Source: Caldifarciminota bacterium
GTDB taxonomy: Bacteria; Hydrothermota; UBA3072; WFRC01
DNA length: 15,974 nt
Direction: 5' to 3'
NCBI GenBank assembly: GCA_015486685.1
Contig: WFRC01000012.1
Location: 1-15,974, forward strand
Both the position numbers and the translations under genes were made by a program. The notes beneath the pieces were generated by a model. It was not told the origin of the DNA and did no database searches. It was given only the letters and a program-made list of their open reading frames with translations. Positions 1 through 6,489 of this stretch are shown one piece after another; position 1 is the stretch's first letter; each line of letters starts with the position of its first letter.

Positions 1-135
1 CACAAACTTCGCATAACCCTTCGTCTCTAATACCCTCGTCATCGCCGATGTTAATGTGCTCTTCCCATGGTCTACATGACCTATCGTCCCTACATTGACA
101 TGTGGCTTCGTCCTCTCATACTTCTCTTTCGCCAT
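1..135 (-). CDS. tuf: Elongation factor Tu, N-terminal part (gene runs off the left edge)
   Basis: The 45 visible codons begin MAKEKYERTKPHVNVGTIGH and continue with the G1/P-loop VDHGKSTLT, the GTP-binding signature of EF-Tu. EF-Tu is the cytoplasmic GTPase that delivers aminoacyl-tRNA to the ribosome. ATG at 135 is the start: an AAGGAGG Shine-Dalgarno (144-150) lies 8 nt upstream and the N-terminus matches the family. The remaining ~350 residues lie beyond base 1. The gene is last in a tRNA-tuf cluster, 275 nt after tRNA-Thr(GGU). One oddity is Ser where bacterial EF-Tu usually has Thr at the end of the P-loop (GKS rather than GKT); Ser is normal in archaeal/eukaryotic EF-1A and should still coordinate magnesium. 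Confidence 0.97.
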   Translation of the reverse strand, partial: MAKEKYERTKPHVNVGTIGHVDHGKSTLTSAMTRVLETKGYAKFV

Positions 136-410
136 TTTATTTACCTCCTTACATTAAAGTTCCAAGTTTCAAGTTCAGAGCTAAACTTGCCAAACGCTTT
201 CCGCCAAAAATAATACGAAATGCGGAAATATTTAGTCTATTTAGTCTATCTGGTTTATCTCGTTTTTAACTTCCAACTTTTAACCTTCAACTTTAAACAT
301 TCAACTATTTTTTAATATCCTTTCACCTTTTTCCTTTTACCTCTCACTATTTACGCTTTACGCCTCACGAGTTTTATCATTTTGCACTTTTCATTTTTCA
401 TTTAAGTATC
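136..410. other. Spacer between tuf and the tRNA cluster
   Basis: No ORF or RNA gene is visible apart from the tuf Shine-Dalgarno (144-150). The stretch is pyrimidine-rich on the plus strand. At 233-262 it carries short near-repeats of TTTAGTCTAT followed by CTGGTTTATCT; a diverged relative (24 of 30 bases) lies in the same orientation at 15879-15908. The spacer probably forms the long untranslated leader between the last tRNA and tuf. Confidence 0.6.
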
Positions 411-483
411 AGCCCATGACCGGGATTGAACCGGTGACCTCATCCTTACCAAGGATGTGCTCTACCCACTGAGCTACATGGGC
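411..483 (-). tRNA. tRNA-Thr (anticodon GGU)
   Basis: A 73-nt cloverleaf on the minus strand. The acceptor stem is GCCCATG/CATGGGC with a U discriminator; the T-arm is GGTTCAATCC; the anticodon stem CATCC/GGATG encloses loop TTGGTAA, giving anticodon GGU (Thr, ACC/ACU codons). CCA is not encoded. It is the tuf-proximal tRNA, equivalent in position to E. coli thrT, and lies only 3 nt from the preceding tRNA-Gly, so it needs processing from a common precursor. Confidence 0.97.
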
Positions 484-486
484 AAA

Positions 487-559
<73 letters not shown>

Positions 560-564
560 ATATC

Positions 565-646
565 TGGGGAGGGGAGGATTCGAACCTCCGAAGGCTTCGC
601 CAACAGATTTACAGTCTGCCCCCTTTAACCACTCGGGAACCTCCCC
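565..646 (-). tRNA. tRNA-Tyr (anticodon GUA)
   Basis: An 82-nt class II tRNA on the minus strand with a long variable arm, as bacterial tRNA-Tyr has. The acceptor stem is GGGGAGG/CCTCCCC with an A discriminator; the anticodon stem GCAGA/TCTGT encloses loop CTGTAAA (anticodon GUA); the T-arm is GGTTCGAATCC. CCA is not encoded. It occupies the tyrU position of the E. coli tufB operon, 24 nt after the first tRNA of the cluster. Confidence 0.97.
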
Positions 647-670
647 TAAATAAAGAACTATCTTCTTCTT

Positions 671-742
671 AGCTGGCGGAGGGAATTGAACCCCCGACAG
701 GCTGATTACAAATCAGCTACTCTACCGCTGAGTTACGCCAGC
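671..742 (-). tRNA. tRNA-Thr (anticodon UGU)
   Basis: A 72-nt cloverleaf on the minus strand. The acceptor stem is GCTGGCG/CGCCAGC with a U discriminator; the anticodon stem GCTGA/TCAGC encloses loop TTTGTAA, giving anticodon UGU (Thr, ACA/ACG). The T-arm is GGTTCAATTCC. CCA is not encoded. It is the promoter-proximal gene of the cluster, equivalent to E. coli thrU. Confidence 0.97.
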
Positions 743-826
743 ATTTAAAAAAGCACATACCCCCACTTTTCCCTTCCTGTATAAGTTCATTAGGTAGGGT
801 TTTTCGCAAATATTTTCACTTTTCGC

Positions 827-857
827 ATTATAATAAGCATAATTTCAATCCTGTCAA
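827..857 (-). promoter_or_regulatory. Promoter of the tRNA-tuf operon
   Basis: On the minus strand a perfect -35 TTGACA (852-857) is followed by the overlapping -10 candidates TATTAT (830-835, spacer 16) and TATAAT (827-832, spacer 19). Transcription would start near 820, about 80 nt before the first tRNA. A sigma70-type promoter driving the tRNAs and tuf together fits the known operon type. Confidence 0.75.
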
Positions 858-860
858 GGG

Positions 861-1185
861 AAAATACATAAAAAAATCAAAAAAATAAAGGGAGTAGCAA
901 AAAAATGATAGAGTTTATCCCGTAAGGCAAATTTTGGCATCTGACAGGGTAAAAAAAGGGCGATTTTACCCTAATTGTCATTGCGAGCAACCATAATTTT
1001 TGCAGAAAGTGGTAGACGAAGGCTTTAGCCTGCGAATGTCATTCTTGGGCTTTCTTCACCGTATCATTCTGAGCCGAAGGCGAAGCATCTCATTGTTAGC
1101 CCCTATTTCAGCATCTCAATTTTCTCTTGAAATCAGGTTAAGAAAAAAGCAAAAAAACAAGCCCCATCCCCATTTATCCATTTAA
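861..1185. other. Intergenic region with decayed interspersed repeats
   Basis: I see no credible gene here. The region holds fragments of repeats that recur elsewhere in the window: GTCATTGCGAGCAACC (977-992), a GAGCCGAAGGCGAAGCATCTC-type segment (about 1071-1091), and an AAAAAACAAGCCCCATCCCC segment with a diverged relative near 3307-3350. On the minus strand the bases just after abiEii are T-rich, but no stable hairpin precedes them, so I do not call a terminator. Confidence 0.55.
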
Positions 1186-1977
1186 TTATAACTCCCAAAC
1201 CTTTTTCTCCATCAACCTAATTATTTCAACAACCTTTAGAAACATTCCCTCAAAATTGGGCAAATCCTTCAACTGATGTGTAAGTGAAGTTTCCCAGGCA
1301 TTTTTAAAATCATCCTTCCTTCGTTCAAAATTTTTTATATTCATCTCCGCATCTTTTACCCTGAACTTCTGGGGGAGAATTTTAAAAACCTTTTCTATGT
1401 CCAATTTATCCCATAGACACCAGACATCATACAAATCCCTCGGTCTTGTCCTCTGAAAAAGGCTCCTTATCTTCTCTGCCATTATCTCTTCAAAAGCATA
1501 TACTTTTACTTTCGCATTTAAGTCGTCAGAATATGGATGGATTATTTTCTTTATATTCACAGGGAGTAATATCTTTTCATTTTCACTTTTTGTTATGTCT
1601 ATTTTTATTTTGGTTATTGAAGTCCCTCTTTGCGCAATTTGAAAAGAAACCTTAAATTCATAACCATTATCATTTTCCTGAAACTCAATATCTTCAGTAA
1701 AATCAATGCCGCTTTTTTCTCTTGCTTTTTCAACAGATTCCTTCACATCTCTTTTTAATTCTGCAGGAGTAATTTTCGAAAACAAAGTAAAATCCAGGTC
1801 ATCAGAAAATCTATAATCCTCTATATACGCTTTTCTTATGCCAGTTCCTCCCTTTAATACCATATCTATCTGTGATAAATATTTCAGAATCCAGTTCTGA
1901 GCATAATCCCTCTCAATTGTTGAAACGGGAACTCCAGATACTCTTGCCTTCTGCTTTATCTCATTTTTGAATATCAT
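1186..1977 (-). CDS. abiEii: AbiEii/AbiGii-type nucleotidyltransferase toxin
   Basis: This 263-residue protein is a DNA polymerase-beta-like nucleotidyltransferase of the AbiEii (DUF1814) family, the toxin of a type IV toxin-antitoxin/abortive-infection system. Characterised relatives transfer nucleotides to tRNA or otherwise stop growth on phage infection. Visible motifs are the nucleotide-binding GGTGIRKAY (residues 43-51), the metal-binding FSDDLDF with DxD at 60/62, KIDIT with a third acidic residue (D127), and the family's C-terminal RPRDLYDVWCLW (about 178-189). Length and all catalytic residues look intact. Its ATG lies in a 4-nt ATGA overlap with the stop of abiEi, implying translational coupling. 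The 3' end faces the repeat-filled gap before the tRNA-tuf operon. Confidence 0.93.
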   Translation of the reverse strand: MIFKNEIKQKARVSGVPVSTIERDYAQNWILKYLSQIDMVLKGGTGIRKAYIEDYRFSDDLDFTLFSKITPAELKRDVKESVEKAREKSGIDFTEDIEFQENDNGYEFKVSFQIAQRGTSITKIKIDITKSENEKILLPVNIKKIIHPYSDDLNAKVKVYAFEEIMAEKIRSLFQRTRPRDLYDVWCLWDKLDIEKVFKILPQKFRVKDAEMNIKNFERRKDDFKNAWETSLTHQLKDLPNFEGMFLKVVEIIRLMEKKVWEL

Positions 1978-2735
1978 TCCAGCTTTCCCAGAATTTTCTC
2001 ATCCAGATTTATAATCAATCGCCATTTTGCATTTTTTCTGCCTTTTTTTGGCATTGTTGGGTCAAGGTAAAGATAATTTTTGGTCTTTACAGGAGAAATA
2101 TCAATCTTAATGCCTAAAAAATTGCAGAGATAACCCAATCTTCTTATTACCCCGGAGTTTTTAATCTGGTAAGCATATTTAGAGAGTCTTTTTCTGTCCA
2201 ATCTTTTATTCCTCAATGCCTTTGCTACCTCTACTATCCCTCCGCAATATTGTGGTTTATCAAGACAATCTAGTATAGTTTTTTCTCTGTCCGTGATATT
2301 AACCTGTGTTTCTTCAATCCATTCCTTTTTTATACCAAAGAATTTACCCTCTTTAATCCTGATAATCCGGTATTTAACCCCAAAAACTTCAATTTCCTGT
2401 TTTTCTTTCCATGATATCGTTTGCACAAATACAGTTGCTGGTATCTGCTCAGTAAAACCATAATGATTTAAGGCGCTCCAGTAAGCGATAGCGCAAGGCT
2501 CTACCAAAAGGGAGCCAATAACAAATTCATTCAAGGTATATTTGCCTTTTTCTCCGTATAATGGGATTATAATATATTTCCCCCGTTCAACCCTTTCTAT
2601 CGCTCCTCTCTTTTCAATCCGATGGAGAAGTTTCCTTAAATAAGGTTTACTTATATGGGTGATTTTATATGCATCACCAATAGTGAATGTTTCACCCTGT
2701 TTGGCTAATTTTGATAAAAAATTAGAAATTCTCAT
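1974..2735 (-). CDS. abiEi: AbiEi-type winged-helix antitoxin
   Basis: The protein has 253 residues from ATG 2735 (255 if GTG 2741 is used). The N-terminal ~65 residues form a winged helix (ISKPYLRKLLHRIEKRGAIE then a wing and RGKYIIIPL), as in AbiEi antitoxins, which repress their own promoter. The middle contains the family's IGSLLVEPCAIAYWSALNHY and ATVFVQT segments, followed by a C-terminal antitoxin domain. It neutralises AbiEii encoded downstream (4-nt overlap). The start is uncertain. There is no good Shine-Dalgarno, and the predicted transcription start (~2740) falls almost on the start codon, suggesting a leaderless message from ATG 2735. Alternatively GTG 2741 could be coupled to the small ORF ending at 2738. 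Confidence 0.9.
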   Translation of the reverse strand: MRISNFLSKLAKQGETFTIGDAYKITHISKPYLRKLLHRIEKRGAIERVERGKYIIIPLYGEKGKYTLNEFVIGSLLVEPCAIAYWSALNHYGFTEQIPATVFVQTISWKEKQEIEVFGVKYRIIRIKEGKFFGIKKEWIEETQVNITDREKTILDCLDKPQYCGGIVEVAKALRNKRLDRKRLSKYAYQIKNSGVIRRLGYLCNFLGIKIDISPVKTKNYLYLDPTMPKKGRKNAKWRLIINLDEKILGKLE

Positions 2736-2737
2736 TT

Positions 2738-2911
2738 TCACTTGAGATAATACCCATAATTGTCCATTTTGTCAAGCAAAATTGAGAAAAAAAACACTTC
2801 CTTTATATCTTTTTGCAAAATTTCATCACCAGGGAAAAGATACATACCAGATTTCGGTTTAACTTTATTCCACTTGCCAGTCAATCCATTGTCTGCCTTA
2901 TTATTTTTCAT
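2738..2911 (-). CDS. Possible 57-aa small protein upstream of abiEi
   Basis: An ATG at 2911 preceded by AGGAG (spacing 5) opens a 57-codon frame starting MKNNKADNGLTGKWNKVKPK; its TGA overlaps GTG 2741 of abiEi as GTGA. I do not recognise the family. The first ~40 residues look protein-like (charged, GKWNKVKPKSGMYLFPGDE), while the last 17 follow a T8 run and are read through the abiE promoter. It may therefore be a real leader peptide, or the 5' remnant of a longer gene that shifted frame at the T8 run or was truncated when abiE arrived. No membrane segment or signal peptide is seen. Weakly supported. Confidence 0.35.
   Translation of the reverse strand: MKNNKADNGLTGKWNKVKPKSGMYLFPGDEILQKDIKEVFFFSILLDKMDNYGYYLK
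2747..2775 (-). promoter_or_regulatory. abiE promoter with inverted repeat over the -35
   Basis: On the minus strand there is TTGACA (2770-2775), a 17-bp spacer and TATTAT (2747-2752), a near-ideal sigma70 promoter. The predicted start at about 2740 leaves little or no leader before ATG 2735. A perfect inverted repeat ATTTTG-5-CAAAAT (2766-2782) covers the -35 and could be the AbiEi operator; the arms are only 6 bp, so this part is tentative. Confidence 0.7.
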
Positions 2912-3418
2912 TAATTCTCCTATTGAAAGTTTTTCGCTAAATCTTATGTTTAAAAGCCATTAAAAATGTTATACTGTCAAACCCCGTCCCCATCTGTCCA
3001 CGCATATAGTAGGACATCTCCTATTGTCATTGCGAGGGACAAAGTTCCGAAGAAGCCGAAGGCGTGAGCGAATGTAATGAGTGAACAATCTCACAGGATG
3101 GGTGGATGTCATTTTGCCCCATTTTCTCTGTCATTCAGAGCCTTTGGCGAACAATCTAAAACAGGTTGAGGTTAAGAAAAGATTAGTGAATGAGTAGATG
3201 TGTGAATGGGTGGATGGGGCATAGTGCCCTGTGCGTAGTGCTTCGTGCTTAGTATAAATAGGGTATAGTTGATGGGGTATTGGGTATGGTTAAAAAGATA
3301 GAAGAAGAAAAAAACAAGCACCGAGCCCACTTATCCCACTTATAAACGTCCCTACTTCCCACTTATCTTAAAGCCATTGAAAGTGTCATGATGCCAAACC
3401 CCGTCCCCTTTAAAGTCA
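2912..3418. other. Repeat-filled intergenic region between abiE and hsdM
   Basis: No gene is seen. Two diverged direct copies of a 39-nt element (2953-2991 and 3370-3408; about six differences) flank the region. Inside are GTCATTGCGAG (about 3026-3036), GAAGCCGAAGGCGTGAGCG (3052-3070), a TCATTCAGAGCCTTTGGCG segment (about 3132-3150), and low-complexity G/T-rich words such as GTGCGTAGTGCTTCGTGC (3230-3247). No hairpin plus T-run terminator after hsdM was convincing. Confidence 0.55.
3060..3097 (+). repeat. 38-bp interspersed repeat, left copy
   Basis: The segment beginning AGGCGTGAGCG and ending AATCTCACAGG is repeated exactly, in inverted orientation, at 15936-15973. Identity stops at 3059/15974. 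The copy lies 322 bp beyond the 3' end of hsdM. It belongs to a GAAGCCGAAGGCGTGAGCG-type intergenic repeat. Confidence 0.9.
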
Positions 3419-4876
3419 TTATGCTTCCTTCAGTTTTTCTTCAACGCTTCTGAATTGTTCCAATGCGGATTTGAGGTTTTGGGCGATTTCGCTTGCGAGG
3501 ATGTCGGGGGCAGGTAGATTATCAATATCTTCAAGGCTTTCATCCCTCAACCAGAATATATCAAGATTTACTTTATCACGTTGAATAAGTTTATCATATG
3601 TAAAAGCCTTAAATCGGTCTGTCTCTTTTCTGTTGAGACGATTTTTTGGATTATAGCATTTGATAAAGTCCTGCAGATGTTCATATTTTAGGGAATTTTG
3701 TTTTAGAGTAAAATGCATATTTGTCCTTAAATCATATATCCATAATTTTTTGGTCCATGGTTTTTCACTGGCAGATTTCTTCTCAAAAAATAGAACATTT
3801 GCCTTTACACCTTGAGCATAGAAGATACCAGTTGGTAGCCTTAGAAGTGTATGGACATCACATTCGTGAAGCAATTTTTTTCTTACTGTCTCACCAGCAC
3901 CACCTTCAAATAGAACATTATCAGGCACAACAATAGCGGCTTTCCCATTTATTTTTAGAAGAGTTTTTACATGCTGAAGAAAATTTAGTTGTTTGTTTGA
4001 TGTAGTTGCCCAGAAGTCTTGTCGTTCGTAGGCAATTGACTCTTTGCTGGCTTTCCCTTTACCATTTACTATGGTAACACTGCTTTTCTTACCAAAAGGA
4101 GGATTAGTAAGCACCATATCAAATCTTTCATTAGGGTCGGTTGTCAAGCTATCTGCTACAATAATAGGGCTTTCATCTCCTCCAATGCCGTGAAGATAAA
4201 GATTCATAACACAAAGTCTGGCAGTATTATCCACAATTTCCCACCCCTTAAATGTATTATATTTTAGGAATTTTTTCTGGTCTTTATCCAATTTATAATG
4301 TTTGGATATGTATTTATGTGCCGCGAGGAAAAAACCACCAGTTCCACAGGCAGGGTCACATATTGTCATTTCGGGCTCAGGATTCATCACTTCAACCATT
4401 GCTTTAATCAGTTCCCTTGGGGTAAAATACTGGCCTGCACCACTCTTTGTATCCTCTGCATTCTTCTGTAAAAGTCCCTCGTATATCTCCCCTTTTACAT
4501 CAATATCCATGCCAAGCCAGGTTTCTTCATTTATCAATCTAATAAGGCGTTCAAGTTTTGCAGGGTCTTGAATTCTATTCTGAGATTTCCTGAAAATTAT
4601 ACCCAGCATTCCTTTCCCTTTGCCAAGCGATTCAAGGATTTTTCGGTAATGTATTTCAAGTTCAGCACCTTTCTTTTCCAGTAAACTTTGCCAACCCAAT
4701 CCTGCTGGAATGATAGAAGGTTTATTAAATGGCGGTTTGGTCTGTTCATCTGCCATCTTCAAAAATAAAAGATAGGTTAACTGCTCTACATAATCGCCAT
4801 AGCTCACACCATCATCCCTTAAAACACTACAGTAGTTCCATACTCTTTTGATAATACCAACAGTATTATTATTCAT
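3419..4876 (-). CDS. hsdM: Type I restriction-modification methyltransferase subunit
   Basis: This 485-residue protein is an adenine-N6 DNA methyltransferase acting in the cytoplasm as M2S (modification) or R2M2S (restriction) with HsdS and HsdR. An N-terminal helical HsdM domain (about 1-140) precedes the N6_Mtase domain. GQYFTPRELI (148-157), SAM-binding motif I DPACGTGGF (174-182) and catalytic NPPF (258-261) are intact. I choose ATG 4876 because GGAGG (4881-4885) lies 4 nt upstream; a TTG start at 4915 would add 13 residues but has no ribosome site. The gene is last in the transcription unit, 48 bp after the Schlafen-like gene, which separates it from hsdS. Methylation specificity cannot be read from HsdM alone. 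Confidence 0.97.
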   Translation of the reverse strand: MNNNTVGIIKRVWNYCSVLRDDGVSYGDYVEQLTYLLFLKMADEQTKPPFNKPSIIPAGLGWQSLLEKKGAELEIHYRKILESLGKGKGMLGIIFRKSQNRIQDPAKLERLIRLINEETWLGMDIDVKGEIYEGLLQKNAEDTKSGAGQYFTPRELIKAMVEVMNPEPEMTICDPACGTGGFFLAAHKYISKHYKLDKDQKKFLKYNTFKGWEIVDNTARLCVMNLYLHGIGGDESPIIVADSLTTDPNERFDMVLTNPPFGKKSSVTIVNGKGKASKESIAYERQDFWATTSNKQLNFLQHVKTLLKINGKAAIVVPDNVLFEGGAGETVRKKLLHECDVHTLLRLPTGIFYAQGVKANVLFFEKKSASEKPWTKKLWIYDLRTNMHFTLKQNSLKYEHLQDFIKCYNPKNRLNRKETDRFKAFTYDKLIQRDKVNLDIFWLRDESLEDIDNLPAPDILASEIAQNLKSALEQFRSVEEKLKEA

Positions 4877-4880
4877 AAAA

Positions 4881-4885
4881 CCTCC
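4881..4885 (-). promoter_or_regulatory. Ribosome-binding site fixing the hsdM start
   Basis: GGAGG on the minus strand with TTTT before ATG 4876. It supports the shorter start over TTG 4915, which has no comparable site. Confidence 0.75.
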
Positions 4886-4924
4886 AGGTGATATAAAGAT
4901 TCTATTATTGTACAATTAGATTCT

Positions 4925-6487
4925 TTATGAAGTTTCATTCTTCATAAACCTTTGTAATATCCTTTTTCCTTTATTAGTAATTTTATATCGCTGATTCTTA
5001 CTACGAGGTTTATTCGGTACGGTATAGGCAATCAATCCTTTCCCCCTTAAATCAGAAATTGCCTTTTTTACATTCCCTGATAATGTAGAATGCCCTAATT
5101 TACCAGATAATTCTTTTGAGGATACAGGCGATATAGAACAATCTTTCAATATTTCCCATTGTGTTTTATTTAATTCAACATAGGCTTCTTCTTGTGCTTC
5201 AACATAGGCTTCTTCTTGTGCTTCAATTTTTTTTAATACTTCTTTATGAACAGGCAATATAACTAAAAAGAATGTTCTCTCTCTATCAGTTTTAAAAATA
5301 GGTGGTGGTGAGCCATTATCTTTCATAGATTTTATAATTTTGGGAATCCCCGTTGACCTTCCTTCTGTTAATTTTAATTCCTTCAGAAATTCACCTATTC
5401 TCCTATTTCTATATCTACGGGCGACAAGATACCCTTTCTTTAAATCCTCTTCCTTTATAGACCTATCAGCTCCGGGAAAACTCAATATTTCTATTTTGTC
5501 TTTATGGATACGCACCTCCACAGGTTCATAGATTTCATAACTGCGATGATACATAGCATTGACCAATACCTCTTCTATAGCCATATAAGGGTAATTGAAA
5601 TATCGTATAGCTTCTGCCTGATAAGAAACCTTGTGTATATATTCTTTTATTATCTCATTTTTCAAAAAATTCAAGGCATTTTTTATTTGATAATGTACAG
5701 GGCCTTCAAATATTTTTTCCGTCAGGTTGTCTCCCGCAACCCCATCATTAAAAATAATTATTTCTATTTGAGATTTATAAAATATCTTTTCGGGATGGTC
5801 ATTAAAAAATAATAGGCCTACATTCTTTGGCTTTGTATTCTCAGGTGGACCATTTACAATAGCCATCTGTCTACACAGTTGTTCAAATGGAATATCACCA
5901 GATATATTATGCAATTCACTGTTAGTTTCTTTAAGAAAATCTTGAATTAACGGTAATTTCAAATCATTAATAGTATATGAATGGTTCATTCTATCATCAT
6001 AGGGTATTTTTGCGGTAAGAGATAATAATTCCTTTTCCTCTTCTGGATTAGCTTTAACAGTATTGTTAAATCTTCTTATATAGTAGTAATAATTGGATTT
6101 CCTATTTTTAGATAATGATTCAGGGACTTTATATGGACGATTTTGCCCCCCTGGTACCCATATGATAAGAATAAATTTATCTTTATAGTATACAGGCTCT
6201 ACAATAGAAAAATATGGAGGGTTAATTCTATGACAAAGGGATAAAAGTTCTTTTTGTATATTATTTATCTCTGACTTAGATAATCCTTTAGGAGGTAATA
6301 TTGGTTTATTATCTTTTTCTTCAATACCAATTATAATATACCCCCCTCCCCAATTATTAAAATCATTAGCGAACGCACATATCGTATGTAATACATTTTC
6401 AGGGTTCCATCCTTCCTTGAATTCTATTCGTTCCCACTCTACTATATGCCCATTGATTAATTCAGATATATTCACAGGTAGTGCCAT
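4925..6487 (-). CDS. Schlafen/AlbA-type ATP-binding protein with C-terminal winged helix
   Basis: A 520-residue protein of the COG2865 type. The N-terminal Schlafen AlbA_2 domain (about 10-150) shows ERIEFKEGW (19-27), ICAFANDF (36-43) and WGGGYIIIGI (46-55). A GHKL-like ATP-binding region follows (about 290-415) with the N-box-like EEVLVNAMYHRSY and later ILSFPGA. Two tandem AQEEAYVE units (423-438) link to a winged helix (about 440-515). Relatives are annotated as transcriptional regulators or RNA-binding proteins; some Schlafen-domain proteins are nucleases, but I see no proof of catalysis here. AAGGAG (6495-6500) lies 7 nt before the ATG, inside the end of hsdS, with 2 nt between the genes. 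Its place between hsdS and hsdM suggests an accessory effector or regulator of the type I system (inference). Confidence 0.85.
   Translation of the reverse strand: MALPVNISELINGHIVEWERIEFKEGWNPENVLHTICAFANDFNNWGGGYIIIGIEEKDNKPILPPKGLSKSEINNIQKELLSLCHRINPPYFSIVEPVYYKDKFILIIWVPGGQNRPYKVPESLSKNRKSNYYYYIRRFNNTVKANPEEEKELLSLTAKIPYDDRMNHSYTINDLKLPLIQDFLKETNSELHNISGDIPFEQLCRQMAIVNGPPENTKPKNVGLLFFNDHPEKIFYKSQIEIIIFNDGVAGDNLTEKIFEGPVHYQIKNALNFLKNEIIKEYIHKVSYQAEAIRYFNYPYMAIEEVLVNAMYHRSYEIYEPVEVRIHKDKIEILSFPGADRSIKEEDLKKGYLVARRYRNRRIGEFLKELKLTEGRSTGIPKIIKSMKDNGSPPPIFKTDRERTFFLVILPVHKEVLKKIEAQEEAYVEAQEEAYVELNKTQWEILKDCSISPVSSKELSGKLGHSTLSGNVKKAISDLRGKGLIAYTVPNKPRSKNQRYKITNKGKRILQRFMKNETS
5174..5221 (-). 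repeat. Two tandem 24-bp repeats inside the Schlafen-like gene
   Basis: Two identical 24-bp units (5174-5197 and 5198-5221) plus the first 5 bases of a third encode AQEEAYVE twice in the linker before the winged helix. Because the unit is a multiple of three, slippage would change linker length without breaking the frame. Confidence 0.93.
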
Positions 6488-6489
6488 TA

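Noticed and set aside
1000..1185. 61-codon plus-strand frame before abiEii
   Set aside because: It is made of interspersed repeat fragments, has no ribosome site, and resembles no protein.
2912..3418. CRISPR array or non-coding RNA in the repeat-filled gap
   Set aside because: The repeats are few, diverged and irregularly spaced, without spacer-repeat periodicity; no cas gene is present.
4877..4915. TTG start for hsdM giving 13 extra residues
   Set aside because: No ribosome site precedes it, whereas ATG 4876 has GGAGG at a proper distance and matches the usual HsdM N-terminus.
5504..5812. 102-codon plus-strand frame rich in aromatic and hydrophobic residues
   Set aside because: It lies antisense within the Schlafen-like gene; the hydrophobic look comes from reversed Lys/Glu codons.
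4925..6487. PrrC/RloC anticodon nuclease between hsd genes
   Set aside because: There is no P-loop or ABC ATPase signature and no PrrC-like C-terminus; the N-terminal Schlafen AlbA motif and winged helix point elsewhere.
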